Shown here: positions 54,101 through 60,409 of the stretch, piece after piece
Numbering within the stretch: the stretch's first letter is position 1
How the letters are laid out: the number at the start of each line of letters is the position of its first letter
Origin: Zygaena filipendulae
Taxonomy: Eukaryota > Arthropoda > Insecta > Lepidoptera > Zygaenidae
Assembly (NCBI GenBank): GCA_907165275.2
Contig: OU015651.1
Coordinates: forward strand, 13,476,501-13,540,500
DNA length: 64,000 bases
Direction: 5' to 3'
The notes under the pieces: generated by a model
What the model was told of the DNA's origin: nothing
Databases searched by the model: none
What the model saw: the letters and a program-made list of their open reading frames with translations, nothing else
Program-made: the position numbers and the translations under genes

Positions 54101-56174
54101 AGTTTTTTTTGCACAACCGTCGTAAAATTAATTGTAAGGTCCGTTTCCACTTGTTCCAATTAACAGACGCTTAAAGACGTCGTTTCAGTAGTTGAAGGGG
54201 TTATGTTCAGTGGGAGACGTGTATAGGCTGAAATAGAAGAAGTTCTAAAGTTACACGCAAAATTGTAAAGTTCTACCTACGTAACTGGGGCACTATTGAT
54301 CAACTTGTGGTTTTCTTTACATGTTTACATTTACATTACACATTTCATGTTTTTTGGTGAACGCCTGCTCTTGCGAGTAAGCATTGACTAAGGAATTACC
54401 GCTTGCAAAGGCCCTTCACCTCTTCCGCGTACTAAAGTCATACGCATACACACACCTGTGTTTGGAGTACTCCCTGATAATTTTATGTTTTCCTAAGACG
54501 TCCTTTCAGATCAGTATACGTGTGTACATACGTACACAATAGGTAAAGGACTCCTACCTCTTTTGTATCCCTTCCGACACGCCCAGCCACAATGAAATTT
54601 TGTAACAGGTTGGCTAATTTAAATTCGTCCACCCATTCCTCATGACAATTCCCTTTAATAAGTTAATAGGTATGTTGTAGCTGTAGTAATATTTTGCTCA
54701 CTCCATTTTTGTATGTATATATATTTTACTGACTTTCATAAATCAGCTAAAAACTAATTTAGTTATAGCTATAATAATATAATTTTTAGTCCAGTGATTT
54801 TTGAAGGATAAGACAAGTTTATATGTCTCAGTTTGGATTATTTTGTGTAATTTTTATATTTCTCAGTAAAATTTAATATTAAAAGTAAGTTTCGTATTTT
54901 TGCAAAGTTGTATTCTAGGAATTTTTATGGATAACAATGAGCATAGTCAAGAAAATAATTAAGCTTCGTTCTTCAATTATTTAAGATTATTTAGCATTTT
55001 AGAGATTTCTTTTATTATAGTTAAAATAAAGCAAGAGATGACAGTTAAAACAACAATTTATCCTTTAAACTAAATAATAAAAAAAACAAAAATCTACACA
55101 AATGGAATGAATATACGTGAAAGTGGTGAAAATGGATAAAAATATTTTATCACTAATGGACCTTCGTTAATGAAGCTACAAAGGCATCAACACAACAGAA
55201 CCGCAGGCGAACCAACCGCTCCGAACTTAATTCATTTTAAAATAATGATTTTTAGAGGATACAGGGAGTTTATTAAAAACAAAGACAAATTGAGTATTTA
55301 ATTGAAATATTTTCGTCTAGACGAAAGTACCTAACACTGAAATATTATCTCCTTGAGAGGTGAAACAGTCATGAACAAAGAAAGAAGTTCTAACATCAAA
55401 GTCTTATTGTGCATAATATGTAGTTGGGCTGAATCACATTTTAACAATTCTCCCAATGTCTTATTCTGTCTTTTTTTTACTTCAATCGCGTTGCTTTGTC
55501 TATCAAGTCACACATTGTCATTGGCACAATTACCTAAAAGTTGCCGTTTAATAAAAAAGAAGAAGAAGAAGAAGACTTTCAACTTTTAGAAGTTTTGACG
55601 ATATGTTCCAATTACTCTTTGATCACGCTATTTTATAACGACATTACCAAACAAAACCAAACGTTAAAAAAAATATTTTAAGCGTATTTCATATCCCGCC
55701 AATAACCTACTTTAAAGATGACGATTCAATTCTTATGAATTTGAACGAACGTCAGGATCTAAAAAAATCTAAAAACAAATATATTTTGACATTTCACAAT
55801 TCTGTTTTGGTAATATCAATGTAATATCGTTACAAAATACTGCGATCGGGCCCCTGATCTCTTCAAGATTTTTTTTAATAATGCAATGGTTATGAACTTC
55901 ATTGTAACCATGAACAGCTTATAATGTCATTGACCATAAAGCATGATTTTAAGTGGTATACAATTAAAAATATCTGTATAAGACCGAGTTTATTAATGTG
56001 ATTATGTACGGATGTATACTATTATGGTAGGTACTTGTTTGCGGGCTTACCTTTATCTTTACCTGCAACTTTAATCTGAGACGTCTTTTCATCTCCATCT
56101 TTACTAACTTTATTTTCATTTAAATTGATATTAGATTTTAAATTTTCCCAAAGATTAATTTTGTCTTTGTTCAT
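32532..56174 (-). CDS. MINDY4B: MINDY-4B-like inactive deubiquitinase gene (12 coding exons)
   Basis: Spliced gene on the minus strand. Coding exons in transcription order: 56174-56051, 53647-53444, 45551-45463, 44918-44689, 41768-41633, 40651-40586, 40502-40432, 39974-39827, 37175-37038, 35432-35353, 34975-34838, 32592-32532. All introns are GT..AG, all phases agree, and the sum is 1485 nt (494 codons plus stop). From about residue 110 the protein follows the MINDY-4 (DUF4205/FAM188) fold: GG-x-I-x-EELA-x-LR, the YG...LLSALQ catalytic-loop region, W-x-AGG, YAVVLSRG, LLTGRATP, RLKTPAMPIW, GHYGVLF, ERRFDIHYY and a final W-x10-PF. Active family members trim Lys48-linked ubiquitin chains with a Cys-His pair. 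Here the Cys position is Arg (about residue 183), as I recall for vertebrate MINDY-4B, so hydrolase activity is unlikely; ubiquitin binding or scaffolding is inference. About 13 residues are missing between exons 4 and 5 compared with relatives. The N-terminal 109 residues match nothing I recognise. Confidence 0.85.
32998..33108 (-). mobile_element. Helitron-like remnant
   Basis: 5' half only. A separate hairpin scrap is at 32717-32752. Confidence 0.45.
33475..34008 (+). repeat. Dispersed ATTACTCATACTCGG repeat, occupied copy 1
   Basis: Same ends as 6880-7197 with a different middle. Holds the 69-bp TTTAGTCCC foldback. Followed directly by a second copy. Confidence 0.65.
33907..33975. mobile_element. 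69-bp foldback element TTTAGTCCC
   Basis: TTTAGTCCC and GGGACTAAA ends with an inner CGCCCTCGCTACGCTCGGGCG hairpin (described by parts: CGCCC loop GGGCG). TTA is duplicated at 33904-33906 and 33976-33978; the unoccupied copy at 7172 reads GACTTACTTTC. Confidence 0.8.
34009..34385 (+). repeat. Dispersed ATTACTCATACTCGG repeat, occupied copy 2
   Basis: Tandem neighbour of the previous copy. Contains a 48-bp version of the same foldback and an ACCGACTTCC scrap at 34212. Confidence 0.65.
34301..34348. mobile_element. 48-bp foldback element TTTAGTCCC
   Basis: Same ends and TTA duplication as 33907-33975, but the inner GC hairpin is cleanly missing. Confidence 0.78.
34392..34494 (-). CDS. Candidate alternative terminal exon of the MINDY-4B-like gene
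   Basis: After a strong acceptor (cttcttatgttacag), 33 codons starting IFKNLKITPYNV run to a TAG, in the phase needed after exon 11. The sequence lacks the conserved W..PF tail found in exon 12, so use of this exon is doubtful. Confidence 0.25.
34535..34602 (+). mobile_element. Helitron-like 3' remnant
   Basis: Plus-strand hairpin end (AACACGGTTGAACCGCGGGGGC). It lies head to head with the copy at 34606, in the intron between exons 11 and 12. Confidence 0.5.
34606..34823 (-). mobile_element. Helitron-like element, full length
   Basis: Start at 34823 (TCCTACTAATATTATAAATG), with a triple GGATGTTT. Hairpin intact, terminal tetranucleotide decayed. Ends 15 bp from the donor of exon 11. Confidence 0.8.
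34838..34975 (-). CDS. MINDY4B: MINDY-4B-like exon 11
   Basis: 138 nt encoding FDIHYYTCGGCHVLLNVDTR and, after an acidic linker, ATPLEKLIHT. This is the family's ER-x-FD-x-YYY ... L-x-x-DT ... P-x-E-x-x-I-x-TK region. Donor CCAA|gtgagt leaves two bases that complete Lys with the next exon. Confidence 0.88.
35353..35432 (-). CDS. MINDY4B: MINDY-4B-like exon 10 (His box)
   Basis: 80 nt encoding VTSCSGHYGVLFNTNRELL and NYHAER. In active MINDY-4 this box is CSESHFSVLF and carries the catalytic His. The His is kept here (about residue 409) even though the Cys partner is lost. Acceptor accatttcag, donor CGAAG|gtagct, phase 2. Confidence 0.88.
35620..35853 (+). mobile_element. Helitron-like element, third 5' subtype
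   Basis: 3' end CGCAGGTGAAACCGCGTGGGGCAGCTAG joined to a different body (CCCCTAAGGGGATGAAAAGG). Confidence 0.55.
36208..36478 (-). mobile_element. Dimeric Helitron-like element
   Basis: Two 3'-type segments in a row (hairpin at 36213 and again at 36318), then one 5' part. CTAG at 36208-36211. Confidence 0.7.
37038..37175 (-). CDS. MINDY4B: MINDY-4B-like exon 9
   Basis: 138 nt (46 codons) from acceptor tttcgttacag to donor ATGG|gtaaca. It encodes FGVLSRSPIGLL (family G-x-x-x-RSD-x-G-x-L) and ends RLKTPAMPIW, equivalent to the conserved F/M-LKTP-x-x-PIW strand. Confidence 0.88.
37393..37605 (+). mobile_element. Helitron-like element lacking its hairpin
   Basis: Perfect start (TCCTACTAATATTATAAATG) and body, broken off at ACCACGGGTAAAAC. 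Confidence 0.7.
38060..38583 (-). mobile_element. Dimeric Helitron-like element split by a MITE
   Basis: First 3' segment 38060-38197, MITE 38198-38435, second 3' segment and 5' part to 38583. Closely matches the 12721 dimer. Confidence 0.75.
38198..38435. mobile_element. CCGCCGCACTC MITE inside a Helitron-like copy
   Basis: Full-length foldback with TTA duplicated (38195-38197, 38436-38438). The sister Helitron at 12840 shows the unoccupied site with one TTA. Confidence 0.88.
38896..39090 (-). repeat. Dispersed repeat, unoccupied copy
   Basis: The minus strand matches 61223-61352 plus 61773-61815 without the RTE tail, and so shows the empty insertion site (AGTATGAAAATGCC). Confidence 0.65.
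39216..39326. mobile_element. 111-bp foldback element
   Basis: Outer repeat GTGCGGAA ... TTCCGCAC, then TGTCATTGCAA/TTGCAATGAC, then AGTTCCGAC/GTCGGAACT, around a GC-rich centre. Lies in the intron between exons 8 and 9. Confidence 0.6.
39347..39629. mobile_element. MITE with AATACAGTTGC TIR
   Basis: AATACAGTTGC and GCAACTGTATT ends, with imperfect extension into the A-rich flanks. The interior holds the perfect 20-bp palindrome TGCGAAACGTACGTTTCGCA at 39453-39472. Confidence 0.7.
39827..39974 (-). CDS. MINDY4B: MINDY-4B-like exon 8
   Basis: 148 nt encoding IKKDLDGKLPYLV, then LNIVTLLLTGRATPYLHNG and VGDEDHY. The LLTGRA-x-x-x-x-x-NG motif is a MINDY-4/4B hallmark. Acceptor gtgattacag, donor CTAT|gtgagt, phase 0 out. 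Confidence 0.88.
40432..40502 (-). CDS. MINDY4B: MINDY-4B-like exon 7
   Basis: 71 nt encoding FQAEDGAGALLLLYAVVLSR, the family's buried helix (G-x-x-LLLYS-x-x-LSR). Ends in phase 2 at GATAA|gtgagt, and completes Asn with the first base of exon 8. Confidence 0.85.
40586..40651 (-). CDS. MINDY4B: MINDY-4B-like exon 6
   Basis: 66 nt, phase 0 to 0, encoding LHIYEFNNLEDLQIFVKRYL, which aligns without gaps to the family segment LTLHSLT-x-x-EDL-x-x-F. The acceptor is ttcgatttcaag. An AG 29 bp further upstream (caacag) would give a stop in phase 0, so it was not chosen. Confidence 0.8.
40883..41145 (+). repeat. 88-bp tandem repeat, three copies
   Basis: Copies at 40883-40970, 40971-41058 and 41059-41145. 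The first two are identical; the third has one deletion and two substitutions. Each contains GCCGCTGGCGCGCCGATG. Lies in the intron between exons 5 and 6. Confidence 0.95.
41633..41768 (-). CDS. MINDY4B: MINDY-4B-like exon 5
   Basis: 136 nt encoding EVIWRCAGG, a short strand (DAVAIVALPSDNIYV) and YFQDGVTEK, matching the family's W-R-A-G-G / VALA / Y-x-x-DG segment. Acceptor ttcctgcag, donor AAAA|gtaaga, phase 0 out. Confidence 0.85.
41833..42050. mobile_element. Two Helitron-like 5' parts in inverted order
   Basis: 41833-41918 is a plus-strand 5' part; 41919-42050 is a minus-strand 5' part. The two join head to head with no hairpin end between them. Confidence 0.5.
42060..43950. other. Intron 4 interior
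   Basis: AT-rich intron sequence of the MINDY-4B-like gene. Searched for a small exon that would restore the helix missing between exons 4 and 5; only 9-15-nt candidates (for example 42781-42795) were seen and none is convincing. Confidence 0.4.
42480..42660. mobile_element. Decayed half of the TGACGTCA MITE family
   Basis: CCTAAACTTTGCGCTTTATG and the flanking A/T block with a terminal AATTTTGATTTTCA match the right half of the family. The TGACGTCA boxes are gone. Confidence 0.4.
43957..44145 (-). mobile_element. Helitron-like element
   Basis: Body complete but both ends altered. In the intron between exons 4 and 5. A fainter scrap follows at 44270-44375. Confidence 0.6.
44506..44669 (+). 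mobile_element. Retroposon with TGACATAAAA tail
   Basis: Plus-strand copy ending CCCCCTATGATATAAAAAAAA. It lies antisense in the MINDY-4B-like gene, about 20 bp from the donor of exon 4. Confidence 0.7.
44689..44918 (-). CDS. MINDY4B: MINDY-4B-like exon 4 (catalytic-loop exon, Cys lost)
   Basis: 230 nt from acceptor ctccaatttcag to donor ATAC|gtaagc. It holds LRVITFGTA, a conserved EW pair, and YGLVAPRNGARALLSALQ. Active relatives have YGIVQ-x-KGGPCGVLA-x-x-Q at this place. Gln becomes Ala (about residue 177) and the nucleophile Cys becomes Arg (about 183), then the helix IIKWLLFE follows as in relatives. Ends in phase 2. A retroposon lies about 20 bp away, inside the following intron. Confidence 0.88.
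45463..45551 (-). CDS. MINDY4B: MINDY-4B-like exon 3
   Basis: 89 nt, starting two bases into a codon and ending in phase 0 (AGC|gtaagt). It encodes RVIYPRNKLPPG followed by GGTIITEELAS, which matches the conserved lead-in to the MINDY-4 domain (GG-x-PIS-x-E-x-A-x-x-LR). The acceptor is tttttcttattccag. Confidence 0.8.
45623..45942 (+). repeat. Dispersed AGGGTTCCGT repeat
   Basis: Begins AGGGTTCCGTAACC and ends ACGGAACCGTTCGTGCGCGAG, then TCCGACTCGCATTTGACCGG. I know this as a very common repeat in lepidopteran genomes; its class is not clear to me. Confidence 0.6.
45945..46930. other. Intron sequence with plus-strand open patches
   Basis: 46382-46472 lies between a strong plus-strand acceptor (ttctttactttcag) and donor (CTG|gtaagg) and is open in two frames; 46500-46750 is GC-richer. 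No homology, so not called as a gene. Confidence 0.3.
46931..47075 (-). mobile_element. Helitron-like 3' end of another subtype
   Basis: CTAG with hairpin (CGCGGGAGAAACCGCGG), but the body has GTTTCGAAACCATTGGTCCG. Confidence 0.5.
47228..47248 (+). repeat. (TA)n microsatellite
   Basis: About ten TA units, in the intron between exons 2 and 3. Confidence 0.8.
47250..48005. other. Intron sequence, nothing firm
   Basis: Includes a hairpin scrap of the Helitron family at 47382-47414 and a GC-richer patch at 47480-47860. Confidence 0.4.
48010..48217 (+). mobile_element. Helitron-like element of another subtype
   Basis: The AAAATGAATGTTTGTATG start block, with a standard 3' end GCGGGTGAAACCGTGGGGC. 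Confidence 0.55.
48838..49045 (-). mobile_element. Helitron-like element, worn
   Basis: Body recognisable (TTTCACAGGTACAGAAGTTG). About 150 bp from the alternative start exon. Confidence 0.5.
49192..49225 (-). CDS. MINDY4B: Alternative first coding exon of the MINDY-4B-like gene
   Basis: ATG at 49225 followed by 11 codons (MDDREIRNKKG) and a donor (GGAG|gtaaat) in phase 1. It therefore joins exon 3 in frame and would give a 410-residue isoform lacking exons 1 and 2. Its upstream AG (ctatag) has the wrong phase to accept exon 2, which argues that it is an alternative start and not an internal exon. Confidence 0.45.
49230..50050. other. Upstream of the alternative start exon
   Basis: AT-rich, no clear TATA or initiator pattern could be assigned. 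Confidence 0.35.
50053..50170 (+). mobile_element. Retroposon with TGACATAAAA tail (partial)
   Basis: Plus-strand copy lacking the head: GGTCGGCAACGCACCTACAT to a degenerate TTACATAAAGAAAA tail. Confidence 0.6.
50587..50866 (-). mobile_element. tRNA-derived SINE, best-preserved copy
   Basis: Minus strand head GACCCGATTGGCGCATTGG, B box GGTTCGATTCCCGG, body ending AAGTAGATCTGTGTGTTGTG and an ATT-rich tail. Same family as 2281-2550. Lies in the intron between exons 2 and 3 of the MINDY-4B-like gene. Confidence 0.82.
51061..51983 (-). mobile_element. 5'-truncated R1-clade LINE with target-site duplication
   Basis: On the minus strand: the end of a reverse-transcriptase ORF, a GC-rich 3' UTR, and a long A tail (about 46 T on the plus strand, 51061-51106). 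The 13-bp sequence TACAGTACAAACC flanks it at 51048-51060 and 51984-51996, the mark of target-primed reverse transcription. The element is sharply GC-richer than its surroundings. It lies in the long intron between exons 2 and 3, in the same orientation as the host gene. Confidence 0.93.
51495..51983 (-). pseudogene. C-terminal fragment of R1-clade reverse transcriptase
   Basis: 163 codons open right up to the 5' truncation point. The fragment shows the W-x-x-R start of the C-terminal domain, TQVLSGHGCFGKYL, and the cysteine/histidine knuckle CHHCGTCGEDTAQHTLEEC that characterises R1-clade ORF2 ends, then an Arg-rich tail and a stop. The polymerase and endonuclease domains are absent, so it is not functional alone. 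No frameshift or stop inside suggests recent insertion. Confidence 0.9.
52013..52248. mobile_element. GGACGCAGATAAGC MITE
   Basis: Full-length, AATT on both sides, 16 bp from the R1-clade LINE's right duplication. Confidence 0.82.
52440..52530 (-). mobile_element. Helitron-like 5' remnant
   Basis: Only the AACCGAACGTCATGAAATTT block and the AATATTATAAATGC start. Confidence 0.45.
52535..53440. other. Intron sequence with a GC-rich repeat-like patch
   Basis: 53018-53165 (GGGGGGCACGGCAGTGCCTC ... CATCCAGTAAGC) is GC-rich and looks like a piece of a lepidopteran dispersed element, but no second copy is in the window. Confidence 0.35.
53444..53647 (-). CDS. MINDY4B: MINDY-4B-like exon 2
   Basis: 204-nt open stretch, phase 1 to phase 1, encoding a Lys/Glu-rich segment beginning EFYIEIYQRSKPIMDSL and ending ELERKTE. 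The donor GAAG|gtaaga is good. The acceptor (ggcataag|AG) has a weak pyrimidine tract. An in-frame ATG at 53609 could serve as a start if this were a first exon. The opposite strand carries a pyrimidine-rich run ending CAG at 53530 that mimics an acceptor. Confidence 0.6.
53650..56050. other. Intron 1
   Basis: AT-rich intron with almost no recognisable repeats, in contrast to the other introns. Confidence 0.45.
55552..55576 (+). repeat. (GAA)n microsatellite
   Basis: About six GAA units after an A run, in the intron between exons 1 and 2. Confidence 0.8.
56051..56174 (-). CDS. MINDY4B: MINDY-4B-like exon 1 (start)
   Basis: ATG at 56174 in an A-rich context (aaataaatATGAAC). It encodes 41 charged, Lys/Asp/Asn-rich residues beginning MNKDKINLWENL and stops at a strong donor (AAAG|gtaagc) in phase 1, which fits exon 2. 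No domain is visible. The start is inferred from the ATG and the donor; no homology supports it. Confidence 0.55.
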
Positions 56175-57170
56175 ATTTATTTTGTTTTGTTTAAAATTTA
56201 TTTATTTTACGAACAATTTCTTCGCACGATCTAAGTCCACATTTTAACAACGTTCCGAGTTGAATAGCAGCTGATAAATGTTTCACGATCTATTGTTAAA
56301 GTGTTCCTTGAAAGTGTTTAATGGATTCGTTTATAATTTTTTATAGTTGACTTTGAACAACTTGATATTTGGTCACTAAAGTACATTGAAACTATTATCA
56401 GTTAAGTTCGTATGTTACATACAATTAACACGGTCATGTTATGAGTGATATAATCCCCACAGCTTCATCCACGAGTCAAAACTACATAATAATTTCCGAA
56501 AGCACCTTCATAGTACTTGCCAAGTGCTTGCCATTATTTAGAAAGGAAATCTCTTGCAAACTTTCAAATTTCTCAATTACCTAAATGTTTTCTTCTCTGC
56601 ATTGTCAGTCAGTTATTCAGTCAACAAAAGAAGTGATAAAGAACCCACGTATGCAACTTCTATTAGCATTTTACTTTCTTATCATCTGTACATAAATACA
56701 ATAAAATAGAGATTACAAAAATATCGTTTAAATCATAAAATTCTGGAAGTGAATCGTCTTAGAAGTGAAACTTTTGTAAGAAAACCACAAAAAACCCAAG
56801 TGATACCCAAATGTTTAGGTACTATACGTATTTCCAACCATTCGGCCATACACGGAGAGAAATCAATCAGACCGAAGAGGTTTCGGTCGCCCTTCGTCGC
56901 TTGAAGAATATGTTGGCGACACAATATCAGTGACCAGCAGGGACAGTGACCGACCCGCATGGTGTCAATAATGTGCAAACTATGGGAGAGTATACTGACC
57001 AAATATGGTGCCCAACCGAACATCGGTAGCAGAAATACCTACTGTTGACCAATCTTCGGTGGGGAACTTTTCGGTCGCAAATTTTACCGAAAAAGCCCCC
57101 ATTTTTCTCTCAGGGTCGAAAAAAACAAAATCCTCAACAGCACGCTCTAAGAAGTTTTACTTAGAATATA
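56175..57170. other. 5' flank of the MINDY-4B-like gene
   Basis: Expected to hold the 5' untranslated region and promoter; no element could be assigned. 56850-57110 is GC-richer with repeated TTCGGT words. Confidence 0.35.
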
Positions 57171-57355
57171 CTAGCTGTTCCCCGCGTCAATTTCGGAGTT
57201 CCCGCGGGAATTCCGGGACAAAAAGCATCCTATGTCCTTCGTGGTACCTATAAATGTGTGTGCAAAATTTCATGACGATCGGTTGAGTCGTTAAGGCGTG
57301 AAAGCGTAACAGACAGAGTTACTTTCGCATTCATAATACGTATATTAAGTAGGGA
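57171..57355 (-). mobile_element. Helitron-like element, full length
   Basis: CTAG at 57171-57174 and TC start at 57355. Part of the hairpin is deleted. Confidence 0.8.
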
Positions 57356-57359
57356 TTAA

Positions 57360-57925
57360 TTTCCATAAAAGAATAAACCATTTTTATGGGAATCAAGATT
57401 ATAATCCTCGTACGTACCTACCTACATACTTAAACAACCGAAATTGGAAATCGATTTGTGTCCTTTTAGTGAGTGTGTGGAAGAATTTATTGTCGAACAG
57501 AACCCACGACTCACGATCACGCCGGCCATTATCGGCTTCCACAAATTGGATACTCGTCACGTTTAGAAATCTATTATGTGCGACATAATGCCGTTTCAGT
57601 GGTGTATTCTTCGCTGGGACTGAGCGGCAACGGCTTTGTGGAAACAAATTCGTATAAAATATTAAGTTATATTTTTTATTTTTCATTCATCGCGTTCTAT
57701 AATATTGCTGAATTGAGTTTATAGATGAATGTTCGCGTGGCTATCTGGATTATATTCGGAACTTTTTGTTTCGGTATGAACGATGGAGCCTGAAAATTAT
57801 TTTCAAACTGAAATTCCAAACTGTCAGATGTGTTGTATGGAGTATCAGACCATCAGATTGTTTATCTGGTGATTGAAAAGCCGGATTTATTACAATAATC
57901 TTAATTAGGAACCTATATACCTACA
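57360..57925. other. Intergenic, nothing recognised
   Basis: A GC-richer patch at 57480-57640 without reading-frame support. Confidence 0.4.
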
Positions 57926-57929
57926 ATAT

Positions 57930-58152
57930 TATAACATAGGTATTAGGTAACTAAAATTAAAAACGCAAATGTGGGTTTATTTGTTTGAATGTCACAATTT
58001 CACTCTTTAACTAATCAATCGATTATTATGTAATTTTGCATTACTACACGTCGTCAGGAGCAAAAAAAAAGACATAGGGTAGGTACTTTTATCCCGGAAT
58101 TCTCGGGAACTCCTAAATTAACGCGTGTAAAACCACAGGGAACAGCAAGTGG
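57930..58152 (+). mobile_element. Helitron-like element, worn
   Basis: Body and 3' end (GCGTGTAAAACCACAGGGAACAGC), with an A8 insertion inside. Confidence 0.55.
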
Positions 58153-58349
58153 AAGATAAGTTTTAGTATCAGTAGCATAAAATTCACAAACTGTAAATTC
58201 CTACATCGATTTTAAATACTTTCCTTATATTTTTAAGAATAAGCTTCTGTCTTTCTTTCTGTCAAAACGATACTGCGCTTTTTTATTCATACTACAAAAA
58301 CTTATTTTTAGTATTTAGATTGTTATTTTGTTACTAAATTTTGTAACTA

Positions 58350-58769
58350 AAATTTTTAACAAAAAAATTAAAACCGACTTCCAAAAACACAAAACTAAAA
58401 AACTAAAAATAAAAAACTAAAAATAACAAAATACCGATTTAATCCAAAAGACAAAAACACACGTAATATTATTATTGGTTTGTGCTACCACTGATCGGTT
58501 TGAATTCGGTGACAAGCCCGCTGGGCAGCCACTTGGGTTGTTCTGCTCACGAAGAGCTGGTGGCGGGAGTCGACTTAGCCCATCTTCCCCCTCCATATTT
58601 GGCTTGTCACCGACTTCATACCGATCAGTGGTAGCACAAACCAATAATAATATTACGTGTGTTTTTGTCTTTTGGATTAAATCGGTATTTTGTTATTTTT
58701 AGTTTTTTATTTTTAGTTTTTTAGTTTTGTGTTTTTGGAAGTCGGTTTTAATTTTTTTGTTAAAAATTT
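58350..58769. mobile_element. Foldback element with 169-bp arms
   Basis: Left arm 58350-58518 and right arm 58601-58769 are equal in length and differ at about two positions near the centre. The spacer is 82 bp and GC-richer. Each arm contains the ACCGACTTCC motif common to other repeats here (14556, 34212, 59628). Confidence 0.85.
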
Positions 58770-58885
58770 GTTTATTTCTCACTTTTAAGTGACTTGGTTC
58801 GTAATTTCTCTAAGTTACAATAGCCTAATGTCATCTGCTCATCACCTTTTATAAAATATTGCTTTTCTCGAAGCAGGGACGTTAA

Positions 58886-59640
58886 TTGTTGAGGAGTTCT
58901 CCTGGTACATCACCATCAGTTCCACTTCACCAAATACATTGTGACGGGCATAAATTGTTTAGAAACCATATTAAAGTTAACGATTCGGAACTCGTGAAAT
59001 ACCCATTATTAAGTAGTTCCGATGACCATCTGTGGTCTTCATCATCAGTTCCTCTTCTTCAAATTTTGCTTTCCGAAAGCAAAGAAACGTTTTACTATAA
59101 AAAATACAAAAATCGCTATAAGTGTTCTCATAATTTTTGAAGAGTTCCCTCGATTACTCCAAGATCCCATCATCAGATCTCGACTTGGTGACAATGGAAT
59201 CAATTTGGGAGTATCCCCTTTCAAACAAAAAAACAAGTTTTGAAATCGCTTCAATCGGAACCCGTGAAATACGTATTATTGTTGAGTAGTTCCGATGACC
59301 ATCTCTGGTCTTCATCATCAGTTCCACTTCTTAAAATTTTGCTTTTCAAATGCAAATGAATGATTTACTATAAAAAATACCCAAATCGCTATAGGTGTGC
59401 CTATAATTTTTGAAGAGTTCCCTCGATTTCTCCAAGATCCCATCATCAGATCCCGACTTGGTGGCAATGGGACCTAATTGGGAGTATACCCTTTCAAACA
59501 AAAAAAGAATTTTCCAAATCGGTCCAACCGTCTTCGAGTAATCGGTGAACATACATAAAAAAAAAAAAAAAAAAAAAAAAACATACATACAATCGAACAT
59601 AGAACCTCCTCCTTTTTGGAAGTCGGTTAAAAAGGGACAT
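58886..59640 (-). repeat. Dispersed repeat with 270-bp internal duplication, ACCGACTTCC end
   Basis: Minus strand begins TTTTTAACCGACTTCCAAAA at 59640. A unit of about 270 bp (TTCCGATGACCATCT ... to AAGAGTTCCCTCGATT) occurs twice, near 59019 and 59289, with a third partial start at 58890. A 26-base A run is at 59556-59581. Class unknown. Confidence 0.6.
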
Positions 59641-59644
59641 CTTC

Positions 59645-60078
59645 ATTAGTGCCTGCGCACACCATGCGATTCGTCGGTGCGTCATGACGCAACGACTTGT
59701 CGGCGACGCAAGCGACAGCTCTGCGTCTTGTGGCCGTGACTTGACGCGAGCTACCCTAGAGTATTCGAGAAAGACGGCCGTGTTGTTCATCTTGTGAGTG
59801 AATATGGAGCGCTTGCCTTGGTGCTTAGCGCTCAAAGCAAAGCTGACGCTGCGCTGACGCACGACTGTCGTCTAGACGCAGCGACAAGTAACGAGCGCGC
59901 ACCGTCTCCCCTAGCTTGTCGTTTGCGACTCTACGCCTCTGATACCGAGTGTGCGGAGCTTTGAACAAAATATGTGTATGAAAATTTAAGGCCGCAGCCT
60001 GTCGTCGCGTCTAGTCGTCGAGCTGTAGGTAGCTATCGCATGTCGCACAGTGTGCGCTGGCTCTTAAATGCAACGCAG
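59645..60078. mobile_element. Probable MITE with AGTGCCTGCGCACAC ends
   Basis: AGTGCCTGCGCACACCATGCGAT at the left; ATCGCATGTCGCACAGTGTGCGCTGGCTCT at the right is a gapped inverted match (quoted in parts: GCGCACAC, ATGCGAT). GC-rich interior with many GACGC/GCGTC words. No flanking duplication seen. Confidence 0.5.
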
Positions 60079-60112
60079 TGCTAACTTAGTACCGAACTTA
60101 CACTCGCAAATA

Positions 60113-60404
60113 GGCATGTTGACTAATTTTTATTTTTTAGTCCGTCTTGTAGATTACTAAAAAATATTGGACACGTATTTTTTCTTTTTTTACGTAATCA
60201 AAAAATAACGGCGATATATTGAGTTGAAGTTTCGCGTGACGTCATTATTCTGACAGTTTGTATGGCGGTTTTAGCGGTTAGTGACGACATTCTCTGTATA
60301 TTTTAATTTATTTGAAAAAGCAAAAAATACGTGTCTATTGTTTTTTTATTTTCTAACTGACGGACTGATTAGAATTTTGATTTTCAAAAGTAATCCACAT
60401 CCCC
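60113..60404. mobile_element. MITE carrying TGACGTCA, copy e (inverted)
   Basis: Full ends, but about 35 bp are deleted at the second box, which reads GTGACGACA. Only one intact TGACGTCA remains. Confidence 0.75.
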
Positions 60405-60409
60405 ATTGT

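Noticed and set aside
58417..58702. Two 75-codon open frames on opposite strands with the same C-terminus
   Set aside because: They are mirror readings of one palindrome, not two genes.
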